A stretch of 64,000 nt of DNA from Allosphingosinicella sp042666435 (GCF_042666435.1 NZ_JBHTDC010000002.1:310001-374000); one strand, 5' to 3'; shown: positions 1-9,702, counted from the stretch's first letter. Numbers and translations: made by a program. Notes: a model not told the origin generated them from the letters alone.

Positions 1-444
1 GCCTCGGTGGCGACGGGGCACGTCCAGATCGAGATCACCGAGACCGTCTTCCTCGGACGCGGCGCCGAACATGTCGAGCGGGCGCTCAAGATGCTGAGCG
101 CGGAAGGTATCCGCATCGCGCTGGACGATTTCGGGACCGGCCATGCCTCTTTGTCGCATCTCAAGCAATTTCCGGTCGACATCATCAAGATCGACCAGTC
201 GTTCGTGCGCGACCTGGAGCAGGATCCGGAAGACGCGGCGATCATCAATGCGGTCATCAACCTTGGCCACAACCTCGGCATCCGGACCGTCGCCGAAGGC
301 GTGGAAACGGTGACGCAGCAGGAGTTCCTGATGGCGCTGGGCTGCGACTATGGCCAGGGCTTCCTCTACGCCAGGCCCGCTCCGGCCTCCGACGTCCCTG
401 CCCTGCTGTCCCTGCCCCGCCCGACCAGGGCGCTGGTCGCCTGA
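1..444 (+). CDS. EAL-domain cyclic-di-GMP phosphodiesterase, C-terminal part
   Basis: The window opens inside this gene; its start lies upstream. The 147 visible residues are the second half of an EAL domain, which hydrolyses the second messenger c-di-GMP. Metal- and substrate-binding motifs of active enzymes are seen in order: EITE, DDFGTG, then DIIKID and AEGVET, followed by the GCDYGQGF block that closes the fold. All catalytic acidic residues expected in this half are kept, so an active enzyme is likely. Whether a GGDEF or sensor domain precedes it cannot be seen. The short C-terminal tail after the EAL fold carries no further domain. Confidence 0.93.
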   Translation, partial: ASVATGHVQIEITETVFLGRGAEHVERALKMLSAEGIRIALDDFGTGHASLSHLKQFPVDIIKIDQSFVRDLEQDPEDAAIINAVINLGHNLGIRTVAEGVETVTQQEFLMALGCDYGQGFLYARPAPASDVPALLSLPRPTRALVA

Positions 445-452
445 ATAGAATC

Positions 453-1205
453 TCACGTACAAAGGGCGAGATAGGCGATTTCCATTACCGTCCCGCCCTC
501 GATCGGCCCCGCCTCTTCGGGGCCATATTCGAGATAGTCGGAGACACCGCCAGCCGCATCCTGCCGGCGGTGCGCGAGCGGAGCGATGATCTTTCCGGCG
601 CAGTCGATCTTCAGGCGATAGGAAACGCCGGTAGGCTCGGTCGCGCCGGGATCGTTCATCCGGAACCAGGCGGTGCGGGTGGTCGCCCCTTTCTCCACGG
701 ACGCCGCATCGACCGATATTTCCTGTCCCGAAAGGGCGGCGCCGAGATTGACCCAGGTGGCGGCGCCGCCCGGAGCGGCGGCCGTCCCGGCGGCCGAGGC
801 GCCGCTGGTCGCCGCCGCCGGCGCGGAAGCTTCGGGCGGGCCGAGGGGAGCGGCGACCGCTACCGGGGTCATTCCGCATGCATCGGCGGCGCGAGCATAT
901 TCGAGCGGCACCTGGGAATCGCCGAAGGTGGTCGCCACATGCCGAAAATCGCGCGGCGTCAGCCGGCTCGGGTCGAAATAGCCGCGCTCCACGGCGCTCG
1001 CGGCGCGCTCCAGCCGGCGCAGCTGCAAAGGACTGAGGCCCGTCGCCAGCCGCTCGCCCATGCATTGGGATTCGCCCGCGTCGAAACCGTAGCGCGTCAA
1101 TTGGTCGGCGACGATGCCGGTCTTCGGCCCGATATGATCGGCGATGTTGCCGGCGCATCCGGCAAGCAGGCCCAATGACAGCAGGGCCAGCAATGATGAA
1201 CGCAT
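453..1205 (-). CDS. Putative lipoprotein, unknown function
   Basis: Encodes 250 residues. The ATG at 1205 is chosen because a GGGAGG Shine-Dalgarno sits six bases upstream and because a lipoprotein signal begins there: a short basic start, a Leu-rich stretch and the lipobox LLAGC with Cys17. The longer upstream frame lacks these signs. The mature protein has an alpha-helical N-terminal half, an Ala/Pro/Gly-rich linker around residues 125-150, and a C-terminal beta-like domain with two Cys (DCAGK and the C-terminal ALCT) that could form a disulfide. I do not recognise the family. The gene is convergent with the EAL gene and divergent from the triplicated secreted protein, with about 285 bases between their starts for promoters. 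Confidence 0.75.
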   Translation of the reverse strand: MRSSLLALLSLGLLAGCAGNIADHIGPKTGIVADQLTRYGFDAGESQCMGERLATGLSPLQLRRLERAASAVERGYFDPSRLTPRDFRHVATTFGDSQVPLEYARAADACGMTPVAVAAPLGPPEASAPAAATSGASAAGTAAAPGGAATWVNLGAALSGQEISVDAASVEKGATTRTAWFRMNDPGATEPTGVSYRLKIDCAGKIIAPLAHRRQDAAGGVSDYLEYGPEEAGPIEGGTVMEIAYLALCT

Positions 1206-1490
1206 AAACAGCCTCCCGGCCACGCTGACTAACAACGCCCGTGCGCGATTGCACCCCCCTATCGCGCCGAGGAGCGGCGCTGGCGCGCCGGTCGCGCGGC
1301 CGGTAACAAATTCTTTATCCCTTCCCTTCGGCCGCATCCCGCGAATACTTGTCATCCAAATACAAGGAAGTAGAAGTGCCCCCGGGGGCAAGATGAGCGG
1401 CAGCCTAACGAAGCCGCCACGCGCCGTTCAGCTTGCGAGGCGCTAATGGGCCTCGTCCGCCGCTTGGCGGCTCAGTCAAGGAGGCCTAGC

Positions 1491-2333
1491 ATGAAACGTC
1501 TTTTGCTTCTCGCAACCGCGGCCTCGGCCGTCGCGCTCTCAGTGGCAGCGCCCGCCGCCGCCCAAAGCTGGCAGGCGATCAACCAGCGTCAGGCGAGCAT
1601 TGACCAGCGTATCGACCAGGGAATTCGCAGCGGCTCCCTGACGCAGCAGGAGGGAATTCAGCTGCGAGGCGAATTTCGCGCCATCGCCAATCTCGAGGCG
1701 GACTATCGCCGCACGCAGGGCGGACTTTCCGCCGGCGAGCGCGCCGACCTCGACCGTCGGTTCGATCAATTGGCCCGGCGCGTCTACGCCCAGAAGCAGG
1801 ACTGGCAGAGCCAGGGCAGCGACTGGAAGACGATCAACCAGCGGCAGGCCAGCCTCGAAGAGCGGATCGAGAACGGCGTGCGCAGCGGCGCGCTGACGTC
1901 GCAGGAGAGTATCCTGCTGCGCGGGGAATTTCGCACGATCGCCAATCTCGAGGCGCAATATCGCCGTACCGACGGAGGGCTCTCATCCGCGGAACGGGCC
2001 GATCTCGATCGTCGCTTCGACAATCTCAGCCGGCGCGTCTACGCCCAGAAGCAGGATCAGCACGGCAGGCCCGGCCAACAATGGCTGACCATCAACCAGC
2101 GGCAGGCGGGCCTCGACCAGCGGATCGATCAGGGCGTTCGCAATGGGGCGCTGACGCAACAGGAGACGATCCTCCTGCGCGGCGAGTTTCGCACGATCGT
2201 CAATCTCGAGGCGCAGTATCGCCGCACGGACGGCGGCCTATCGACGGCCGAGCGCGCCGACCTCGACCGGCGCTTCGACGATCTCAGCCGGCGCATCTAC
2301 GTGCAGAAGCAGGACCGTCAGAACCGGCGGTAA
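1491..2333 (+). CDS. Secreted protein of three near-identical ~78-residue repeats
   Basis: Encodes 280 residues from the ATG at 1491, which follows an AAGGAGG ribosome site seven bases upstream. Residues 1-25 are a signal peptide ending in AAAQ. The rest is three copies of one unit at about residues 27-104, 112-189 and 198-275, each starting W-x-x-INQRQA and containing LRGEFR, GGLS, ERADLDRRFD and YxQKQD. The linkers are seven and eight residues. The unit is highly charged and predicted helical, rich in Arg, Gln and Asp. Similar single units are found in small periplasmic proteins of sphingomonads, but I cannot name a function. The repeats are also near-identical in DNA, so copy number could change by recombination. 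Confidence 0.8.
   Translation: MKRLLLLATAASAVALSVAAPAAAQSWQAINQRQASIDQRIDQGIRSGSLTQQEGIQLRGEFRAIANLEADYRRTQGGLSAGERADLDRRFDQLARRVYAQKQDWQSQGSDWKTINQRQASLEERIENGVRSGALTSQESILLRGEFRTIANLEAQYRRTDGGLSSAERADLDRRFDNLSRRVYAQKQDQHGRPGQQWLTINQRQAGLDQRIDQGVRNGALTQQETILLRGEFRTIVNLEAQYRRTDGGLSTAERADLDRRFDDLSRRIYVQKQDRQNRR
1569..2315 (+). repeat. Three tandem coding repeats of ~255 bp
   Basis: DNA-level view of the repeats in the secreted protein: units at about 1569-1802, 1824-2057 and 2082-2315. Units two and three are the closest pair (for example GGCGAGTTTCGCACGATCG recurs almost unchanged), so the last duplication looks the youngest. Confidence 0.85.
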
Positions 2334-2343
2334 GGTCTGCGCG

Positions 2344-2374
2344 GATCCCCTCTCCCATCGCGGGAGAGGGGATC
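2344..2374. terminator. 13-bp perfect hairpin between convergent genes
   Basis: A 13-base stem (2344-2356 with 2362-2374, GATCCCCTCTCCC and its complement) closes on an ATCGC loop. It lies between two convergent genes and could stop transcription from both sides, though no T-run follows. The CCTCTCCC/GGGAGAGG core is the same as in the repeat inserted in thiC near 45145, so it may be a remnant of that dispersed family rather than a dedicated terminator. Confidence 0.55.
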
Positions 2375-2403
2375 ACCGTCAGCGGCCGTGAAATCGCACA
2401 GGT

Positions 2404-3261
2404 TCATCCAACCCGCGCCAGCAGCCTTTCCACGGCCGCCACCGCCTCCGGTTCGTCCAGTGTGGGAGCGTGGCCGACGCCGGGGACGGTGACGCTTTCC
2501 ATCAGCGGCATCCGCGCCTCCATCGCCGCGACCGTCTCCGTGGTGAGGAGGTCTGAAATCTCGCCGCGCACGAGGAGCGAGGGAATGGGCTTCAGTCCCG
2601 AAAAGGCGCCCCAGAGGTCGAAACCGGTCTCCCCGCCCGGCACCTTGAACGGCTCGGCGATGCGCATGTCGTAATCGAGGGCGATGCGGCCGCCGGCGTT
2701 CAGCCGGCACAGCCGCTTGGCGAAGATCAGCCACTGATCGAGAGTCCAATGCGGATAGCGGTCGCTCTGGGCATCGGCGAAGAAGCGGGCGGCGTGGAGC
2801 CAGGTCGGCCAGCTTTGGGAGCGGCCGACATAGCCACGAATGCGCTCCAGCCCGCGCGCGTCGAGAACCGGGCCGATATCGTTGAGCAAGGCGGCGGCGA
2901 TGCGGTCCTGGTGGCCGGCCGAGAGCAGCATCGTCATCAGTCCGCCCAAAGAGGTGCCGAACAGGATGAACCGCTCCAGCGCCAGTTCGCGCAGCAGGGC
3001 ATCGAGGTCCTGCAGATAGGTGAGCGGCACATAGCTCAACGGGTCCTTCGCATAGGCGCTCTCACCGCGGCCGCGCAGCTCGACGCAGATCAGGCGCCAG
3101 TCTCCGGCGAGGCGGTCGGCAACTCCTTCGAAGTCGCGAGCGTTACGTGTGAGGCCGGGAATGCAGATGATCGGCGGACGGGTGGGATCGCCCGCATAGT
3201 CGCGATAATGGAGCCTTAGCCCGTCGTTCGACCACCAATAGCCATCGGACCAAGCCACCAT
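2404..3261 (-). CDS. Alpha/beta-fold hydrolase
   Basis: Encodes 285 residues with a complete alpha/beta-hydrolase layout. There is an oxyanion-side GLTRN segment near residue 36, the ELRGRG turn near 61-66, nucleophile Ser104 in the elbow GTSLGG, an acidic residue in RGEISDLL, and His264 in GVGHAP. The N-terminal strand WWSNDGLRLHYR is typical of the epoxide-hydrolase/lactonase-like branch, with a helical lid between about residues 130 and 205. The substrate cannot be told from the sequence. It is divergent from selO with only 36 bases between start codons, so the two probably share a very compact promoter region. Confidence 0.88.
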   Translation of the reverse strand: MVAWSDGYWWSNDGLRLHYRDYAGDPTRPPIICIPGLTRNARDFEGVADRLAGDWRLICVELRGRGESAYAKDPLSYVPLTYLQDLDALLRELALERFILFGTSLGGLMTMLLSAGHQDRIAAALLNDIGPVLDARGLERIRGYVGRSQSWPTWLHAARFFADAQSDRYPHWTLDQWLIFAKRLCRLNAGGRIALDYDMRIAEPFKVPGGETGFDLWGAFSGLKPIPSLLVRGEISDLLTTETVAAMEARMPLMESVTVPGVGHAPTLDEPEAVAAVERLLARVG

Positions 3262-3297
3262 GCGTCATTCCCCTGCTCTTGCCGACCCTATCGCCCG

Positions 3298-4779
3298 ATG
3301 ACGCAGCGCCCGCAAGCCGGCGCATACCGGCCCGAAAGAACAATCCTGTCGCTGGGCGACGCCTTCTACGACGATGTGGAGCCCGCGCATTTCCCACAGA
3401 CGATCCTGAGGTTCCGCAACCAGCGATGGGCGGAGGCGGTCGGGCTGGCCGATCTGAGCGAGGCGGAGTGGCTCCGGCATTTCGGCCGGTTCCAGCCGCT
3501 GCCCGATAATCTGGAGCGACCGCTCGCGCTCCGGTATCACGGCCACCAGTTCCGCGTGTACAATCCCGACATCGGCGACGGGCGCGGGTTCCTGTTCGCG
3601 CAGCTCCGGGACAAGGCAGGACGCCTGCTTGATCTCGGCACAAAGGGATCCGGACAAACGCCCTACAGCCGCTTCGGCGACGGGCGGCTGACCTTGAAGG
3701 GCGGTGTCCGCGAAGTGCTGGCGACGGAAATGCTGGAGGCCCTGGGCGTCGAGACCAGCAAGAGCTTCTCGCTGATCGAGACGGGCGAAGCGCTGGAGCG
3801 GGGAGACGAGCCATCGCCGACGCGTTCGTCTGTGCTGGTGCGGCTCCAGCACAGCCATATAAGGATCGGCACCTTCCAGCGCCTCGCTTATCTCGGCGAC
3901 GCGGAGAGTATGCGGAGGCTCGTCGATTACAGCCTCGCGCATTACTACCCGCAACGTCATTGCGAGGAGCGAAGCGAGGCGGCAATCCAGGCGCCCGCTG
4001 GATTGCTTCGCGACGCTCGCAATGACGATGCTTCGGATGCTTCGAGCGCGGCGGCCCGGCTGCTGGGCCATGTCGCCGAGGCCGCGGCCAAACTCGCCGC
4101 TTCCTATATCGCCGCGGGGTTCGTGCATGGCGTGCTCAACAGCGACAATATCGCGATCACGGCCGAGAGCTTCGATTACGGACCATGGCGGTGGACGCCC
4201 TATTGGGACGGCGGGTTCACCGCCGCTTATTTCGACCATGCCGGCCTCTATTCCTTCGGGCGCCAGCCGGAGGCTATCCATTGGGACGTGGTCCAACTCG
4301 CCGCCGCGCTGCGGCTGATCACGGAGCCGGAGGCGCTGACGCCGGCGCTGGAAGGTTTCCCGGAGGCGTTCCAGGACGCGCTGGCGGAGGCAGTGTGCGC
4401 CCGGCTCGGCGTCGTACCGAAGGGAGCGACGAAAGACCGCGAATTGCTGGTCGCGCTGGAGGAAGCGCTGGCGGCGAAGAGCGTCGAGATCGACCGCTTC
4501 TTCTTCGACTGGCGCGGCGGCGGGCGGCGCGGCCCCTCCCCGGCCGACGCGGCTTACAAGGCGCAGGGCTTCGCGTCTCTGCGCGCGCTGATCGAGACAT
4601 ACGAAGCCTCGGCGGCGCTGGACCATCCCTACTGGTCGGGCGACGGCCCCTGCTCGATGCATATCGACGAGGTGGAAGCGATCTGGGCGCGGATCGACGA
4701 GGCCGACGACTGGTCCCGTTTCGAGACGAAGATCGCCGCCGTCCGCCGGATGGGCGAGGCGATGGCTGCCCGCCCTTGA
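3298..4779 (+). CDS. selO: Protein adenylyltransferase SelO (YdiU family)
   Basis: Encodes 493 residues of the SelO pseudokinase family, which transfers AMP from ATP to Ser, Thr or Tyr of target proteins and is linked to redox stress. Family marks are present: LALRYHGHQF, the nucleotide-binding stretch DLGTKGSGQTPYSR with its Lys, the GGVREVLATEML helix, HGVLNSDN (Asn and Asp for metal and catalysis) and DYGPW. The C-terminal selenocysteine or Cys of some homologues is not obvious. Unusually, about 25 residues near positions 220-244 (HCEERSEAAIQ and onwards) come from a 73-bp palindromic element read in frame. They sit just before the HGVLN motif in a loop where homologues vary. Both flanks stay in frame, so this is an insertion rather than a frameshift. 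Confidence 0.93.
   Translation: MTQRPQAGAYRPERTILSLGDAFYDDVEPAHFPQTILRFRNQRWAEAVGLADLSEAEWLRHFGRFQPLPDNLERPLALRYHGHQFRVYNPDIGDGRGFLFAQLRDKAGRLLDLGTKGSGQTPYSRFGDGRLTLKGGVREVLATEMLEALGVETSKSFSLIETGEALERGDEPSPTRSSVLVRLQHSHIRIGTFQRLAYLGDAESMRRLVDYSLAHYYPQRHCEERSEAAIQAPAGLLRDARNDDASDASSAAARLLGHVAEAAAKLAASYIAAGFVHGVLNSDNIAITAESFDYGPWRWTPYWDGGFTAAYFDHAGLYSFGRQPEAIHWDVVQLAAALRLITEPEALTPALEGFPEAFQDALAEAVCARLGVVPKGATKDRELLVALEEALAAKSVEIDRFFFDWRGGGRRGPSPADAAYKAQGFASLRALIETYEASAALDHPYWSGDGPCSMHIDEVEAIWARIDEADDWSRFETKIAAVRRMGEAMAARP
3955..4027. repeat. 73-bp palindromic element inside selO
   Basis: Outer arms CGTCATTGCGAG (3955-3966) and CTCGCAATGACG (4016-4027) are perfect 12-base inverted repeats. Inner arms GCAATCCAG (3982-3990) and CTGGATTGC (3998-4006) form a second stem. 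Its translation HCEERSEAAIQ is a widely seen signature of dispersed bacterial palindromic repeats. A degenerate relative lies near 38200-38252. Confidence 0.9.
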
Positions 4780-4827
4780 CCGCCCGACGCAAAAATGTTG
4801 GGGCTGCCAAAGGAGATGGCTGACCGC

Positions 4828-6264
4828 ATGACCGATATTCTGACCTCGACCGAACCGGCCACGGGGAAAACACTCTGGACCGGCGCCGTCGGCGATGCCG
4901 ACGCGGAAGTCGGAGCGGCGCGCGCCGCCTGGGCGGGCTGGGCGTCAAAGCCGCTGACGGTGCGCGTCGAGACGCTGCGTCGCTTCGCCAATGTGGTGCG
5001 CGGCAAAAAGGACGAGTTCGCCGACCTCATCGCGCGCGAAACCGGCAAGCCGCTCTGGGAGGGGGCGACCGAGGTCGACGCGGTCGTCGGCAAGGTCGAC
5101 ATCTCGATCTCGGCATATTCGGAGCGCACGTCCCAGCGCAAGCAGGAGGGCGCGCTCGGCGCCCGCGTCGCCGTCCGCCACAAGCCGCACGGCGTGCTGG
5201 CGGTGCTCGGCCCCTATAATTTCCCGGCGCACCTGCCCAACGGCCATATCGTCCCGGCGCTGATCGCCGGCAACGCAATCGTGTTCAAGCCGTCGGAGAA
5301 GACGCCGGCGGTGGGCGAGTATCTGGTCAGGCTCTTCCACGAGGCGGGCGTGCCCGAAGGCGTGGTGCGCTGCCTGATCGGCGGCCCGGACCAGGGACGC
5401 GCGCTGGCGGGCCATCCCGGCATCGACGGTTTGCTCTTCACTGGATCGGCGCGCGCCGGCATGGCGCTCCACCGCCAGTTCGCGGAGACGCCGCACAAGA
5501 TCCTGGCGCTGGAGCTGGGCGGCAACAATCCGCTGGTCGTGTGGGATGCGCCGGACGCCTATGCGGCGGCGGTAATCGCGGTCCAGTCGGCTTTCCTCAG
5601 CGCCGGCCAGCGCTGCACGGCGGCGCGGCGGCTGATCGTCCGCGACGGCGCGCATGAAGAGCTGATCGGCAATATCCGCAAGCTCGCCGAGCGCCTGATC
5701 GTGGACGCGCCGCACGCCAATCCGGCGCCGTTCATGGGGCCGGTGATCGACAACCAGGCCGCCGACCAGCTCCAGGAAGCCTTTCTCGACCTGATGATGA
5801 AGGGCGGCAGGCCGATCATGCACCTCGATCGTCAGGCCGAGGACAAGCCCTTCCTGTCGCCGGCCGTGATCGACGTGACCGACGTCGGCGAGCGCGCCGA
5901 TGTGGAGCTGTTCGGGCCGATCCTGCAGGTCGTCCGCGTGCCCGATTTCGATGCCGCCATCGCCGAGGCCGGCGCCACCCGGTTCGGCCTCGCCGCCTCT
6001 TTGGTCGGGGGAAGCCCGCAGCTCTACGACAAGTTCTGGGCCAATATCCGCGCCGGCGTCGTCAACTGGAACAAGCCGACCAACGGCGCCCCGTCCAACG
6101 CCCCGTTCGGCGGCGTGGGGCTGAGCGGCAACCACCGGCCGAGCGCTTATTATGCCGCCGATTATTGCGCCTATCCGGTAACCAGCTCCGAAGCGGATAA
6201 TGCCCGTGCATCGATCGGTGTCGGGCTCAGGGATCCCTACGCGGCGAACGAGCTGGAGGGCTAA
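4828..6264 (+). CDS. astD: N-succinylglutamate 5-semialdehyde dehydrogenase
   Basis: Encodes 478 residues from ATG 4828; ATGs at 4795 and 4816 are alternatives, the latter right against the AAAGGAG ribosome site. AstD oxidises N-succinylglutamate semialdehyde to N-succinylglutamate with NAD+, the fourth step of the arginine succinyltransferase pathway. Aldehyde-dehydrogenase marks are clear: GPYNFPAHLPNGH, FKPSEKTP, FTGSARAG, general base Glu in ALELGGNN, catalytic Cys in AGQRCTAARR, and ELFGPILQV. The HLPNGHI stretch is typical of AstD. The other ast genes are not in the window, so the gene stands alone just downstream of selO. A related aldehyde dehydrogenase specificity cannot be excluded. 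Confidence 0.9.
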   Translation: MTDILTSTEPATGKTLWTGAVGDADAEVGAARAAWAGWASKPLTVRVETLRRFANVVRGKKDEFADLIARETGKPLWEGATEVDAVVGKVDISISAYSERTSQRKQEGALGARVAVRHKPHGVLAVLGPYNFPAHLPNGHIVPALIAGNAIVFKPSEKTPAVGEYLVRLFHEAGVPEGVVRCLIGGPDQGRALAGHPGIDGLLFTGSARAGMALHRQFAETPHKILALELGGNNPLVVWDAPDAYAAAVIAVQSAFLSAGQRCTAARRLIVRDGAHEELIGNIRKLAERLIVDAPHANPAPFMGPVIDNQAADQLQEAFLDLMMKGGRPIMHLDRQAEDKPFLSPAVIDVTDVGERADVELFGPILQVVRVPDFDAAIAEAGATRFGLAASLVGGSPQLYDKFWANIRAGVVNWNKPTNGAPSNAPFGGVGLSGNHRPSAYYAADYCAYPVTSSEADNARASIGVGLRDPYAANELEG

Positions 6265-6281
6265 ACAAGCCTCTGTGAAGG

Positions 6282-7793
<1,512 letters not shown>

Positions 7794-7841
7794 TTGCGCC
7801 TTGTGGGCCTTAACCCCTTCCGCCTCAAGACACATTAACTC

Positions 7842-7861
7842 TGTGGATGCGGTGTGGATAA
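7842..7861. promoter_or_regulatory. Candidate DnaA boxes upstream of dnaB
   Basis: TGTGGATAA at 7853-7861 is a perfect match to the DnaA box consensus read on the other strand (TTATCCACA). TGTGGATGC at 7842-7850 is a near match exactly 11 bases away, one helical turn. They lie about 50-70 bases upstream of the dnaB start, within the shared 96-base region with the UPF0262 gene. This suggests DnaA may act as a transcription factor here. One perfect box alone could occur by chance. Confidence 0.6.
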
Positions 7862-7889
7862 GCTTTGCTGCACCCGCTAACAAGCGCAT

Positions 7890-8354
7890 ATGGGCGATCC
7901 GCGCATCATCGACGTGACCTTGGACGACCGCACGATCATCCGGCGCAATGCCGATGTCGAGCAGGAGCGGCGCATCGCGATCTTCGACCTGCTCGAGGCG
8001 AATCGCTTCGCGGCCAACGGCCATGAAGGGCCGTTCCGGATCCTGCTCCGCGTCGAGGACAATCGGCTGGCCATCGACCTCAAGGACGAGGGCGACGCGC
8101 CGCTGGAGACGATCCGGCTCGGCCTCGGCCGGTTCCGCCGGCCGATCCGCGATTATTTCGCGATCTGCGACAGCTATTTCAAAGCGGTGCGATCGGACAG
8201 CGCCAACGGCATCGAGACGATCGACATGGCCCGCCGCGCGCTCCACAACGACGCCGCCGACCTCCTCAAGGAGTGCCTGGAAGACCGGATCGACATGGAT
8301 TTCGACACCGCCCGGCGCCTGTTCACCCTGATCTGCGTCCTCCACATCAAGTAA
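7890..8354 (+). CDS. UPF0262 family protein
   Basis: Encodes 154 residues matching the UPF0262 family, a conserved uncharacterised cytosolic protein of alphaproteobacteria. The usual landmarks are present: DVTLDD near the N-terminus, EQERRIAIFDLLE, the LSLS-like APLETIRLGLGRFRRPIRDYF block, and the terminal TARRLFTLICVLHIK. There is no signal peptide or membrane segment. Length is close to the family norm. It is divergent from dnaB, a neighbourhood that may mean shared cell-cycle control, but no function is known. Confidence 0.93.
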   Translation: MGDPRIIDVTLDDRTIIRRNADVEQERRIAIFDLLEANRFAANGHEGPFRILLRVEDNRLAIDLKDEGDAPLETIRLGLGRFRRPIRDYFAICDSYFKAVRSDSANGIETIDMARRALHNDAADLLKECLEDRIDMDFDTARRLFTLICVLHIK

Positions 8355-8385
8355 GGAGGATCGCTTGACTCGGTCGCCCCCTCCC

Positions 8386-8407
8386 CGTCATTCCTGCGAG
8401 GATGACG
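8386..8407. repeat. Remnant of a palindromic repeat
   Basis: The arms CGTCAT (8386-8391) and ATGACG (8402-8407) enclose TCCTGCGAGG. This looks like a shrunken copy of the CGTCATTCC...GGAATGACG family. The start codon of the following lipoprotein gene lies inside its right arm. Confidence 0.5.
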
Positions 8408-8827
8408 ATATTGGATAATTCAGTGAAATTCCTGATCCCGCTTGCCCTGCTCGCCCTCGCCGGCTGCGCCACGCCGGCGACCACGCCGTTCAGCCCGGTC
8501 CGCGACTTCCAATATGGCGCGCTTGGCCACGATCCCTTCTGGATGGTGGCGATCGGCGACGACCAGATCGTGCTGACCCTGGGCCCGCCGGGGGGCCGGG
8601 CCGACGGCGCGTTGAGCAGCGCCAGCTACCCGCGGGTGCTGCCCCGCGAGGTGGATGGCGCCCGCCGCTGGGAATCGGGCGAAGGCACCCAGGTGATCGC
8701 GATCGAGGCGCGGCCGGCGGACTGCACCGCCGGCGGGCGGCGCTACGAGGATCGGGTGACGGTGACCTTGAGCGGACGGATGCTGCAAGGCTGCGGCGGG
8801 CGCGAACTCGCCGAGAGCCACGGCTGA
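8402..8827 (+). CDS. Putative lipoprotein of COG3650 type
   Basis: Encodes 141 residues with a lipoprotein signal (KFLIPLALLALAGC, Cys22 in this frame). A GTG at 8423, which gives a shorter signal beginning KFLIPL, is a good alternative start because the ATG at 8402 lies within a repeat remnant. The mature part has YGALGHDPFWMVAI, like the 'G-x-DPFW' motif of envelope proteins grouped in COG3650, and a Cys pair (DCTAGG and GCGG) that could bridge. The function is not known. The stop codon overlaps the dcd start (TGATG), so the two genes are translationally coupled. Confidence 0.75.
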   Translation: MTILDNSVKFLIPLALLALAGCATPATTPFSPVRDFQYGALGHDPFWMVAIGDDQIVLTLGPPGGRADGALSSASYPRVLPREVDGARRWESGEGTQVIAIEARPADCTAGGRRYEDRVTVTLSGRMLQGCGGRELAESHG

Positions 8828-9381
8828 TGGCGATCATGTCGGACCGGTGGATCCGCGAGCGGGCGCTCTCGGACGCGATGATCGAGCCTTTCGTCGACGG
8901 GCAGAAGCGCGAGGGGACGATCAGCTACGGCCTGTCGAGCTACGGCTATGACGCGCGGGTTTCGGACGAGTTCAAGCTCTTCACGAACGTCGACAACGCG
9001 ATCGTCGACCCCAAGGATTTCAAGGCCAACAGCTTCGTCGACCGCAAGACCGACGTGTGCATCATTCCGCCCAACAGCTTCGCGCTGGCGCGGACGGTGG
9101 AATATTTCAGGGTGCCGCGCGACGTGCTCGTCATCTGCCTCGGCAAATCGACCTATGCGCGCTGCGGGATCATCGTCAACGTGACGCCGCTGGAGCCGGG
9201 CTGGGAAGGCCATGTGACGCTGGAATTCTCCAACACGACGCCGCTTCCGGCCAAGGTCTATGCCAATGAGGGCGCGTGCCAGTTCCTGTTCCTGCAAGGC
9301 AACGAGCCGTGCGAGACGAGCTACGCCGACCGCGCCGGCAAATATATGGGCCAGCGCGGCGTCACGCTGCCCAGGCTTTAG
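8827..9381 (+). CDS. dcd: dCTP deaminase
   Basis: Encodes 184 residues. The enzyme converts dCTP to dUTP, the main source of dUMP for thymidylate synthesis in many bacteria. Family motifs are complete: the N-terminal ISYGLSSYGYDARVSDEF, the substrate-loop GKSTYARCGI, and PGWEGHVTLEFSN with the catalytic Glu. The protein ends in the usual GKYMGQRGVTLPRL. It appears to be the housekeeping copy. The DCD-fold protein encoded at 43582-44364 lacks this Glu. The gene is coupled by a one-base overlap to the lipoprotein upstream. Confidence 0.97.
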   Translation: MAIMSDRWIRERALSDAMIEPFVDGQKREGTISYGLSSYGYDARVSDEFKLFTNVDNAIVDPKDFKANSFVDRKTDVCIIPPNSFALARTVEYFRVPRDVLVICLGKSTYARCGIIVNVTPLEPGWEGHVTLEFSNTTPLPAKVYANEGACQFLFLQGNEPCETSYADRAGKYMGQRGVTLPRL

Positions 9382-9389
9382 GGAGGCCG

Positions 9390-9692
9390 GTGGGACCGGT
9401 CACGCCGACCAAGATCGCGTCCTACGGCCTGTGCATCGCCGGCCTGCTCCTGCTGCTGGCGGGGCGGCTGGTTGAGCCGTTGCAGGGCGGATATTGGGCG
9501 GGGATCGCGGTGCTGCTGCTCGGCCTGTCGTGCGTCGTCGACATATTGCCCGGCGGATCGGAGATCAGCGCCGAGCACGTCACCATGATCCGGCACCTCG
9601 GCATCCCCTATCGCGACGGCTGGGAGAAGATCGCGAGCGCCATCCTGGGTGTGCTGCTGATCGCGGGGGGCGCGTACCTGATCGCCGCGTGA
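9390..9692 (+). CDS. Small membrane protein, two to three helices
   Basis: Encodes about 100 residues starting at GTG 9390 just after dcd. A GGGAGG site at 9381-9386 is only three bases from this codon, so the exact start is uncertain; the open frame extends back into dcd. Hydrophobic segments are near residues 10-27, 33-50 and 80-98. Between them is a soluble stretch containing HVTMIRHLGIPYRDGWEK. I recognise no family. It probably belongs to the dcd operon and sits in the inner membrane. Confidence 0.6.
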   Translation: MGPVTPTKIASYGLCIAGLLLLLAGRLVEPLQGGYWAGIAVLLLGLSCVVDILPGGSEISAEHVTMIRHLGIPYRDGWEKIASAILGVLLIAGGAYLIAA

Positions 9693-9702
9693 TTGTTCCA
9701 AC

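Noticed and set aside
4945..6135. Long antisense frame over astD, and similar ones over dnaB, rnr and thiC.
   Set aside because: They arise from the third-position GC bias of real genes on the other strand and lack ribosome sites and family motifs.
7794..8345. A longer N-terminal extension of DnaB by 184 residues.
   Set aside because: The extension is antisense to the UPF0262 gene and does not match DnaB; the ATG at 7793 begins a normal N-terminus.
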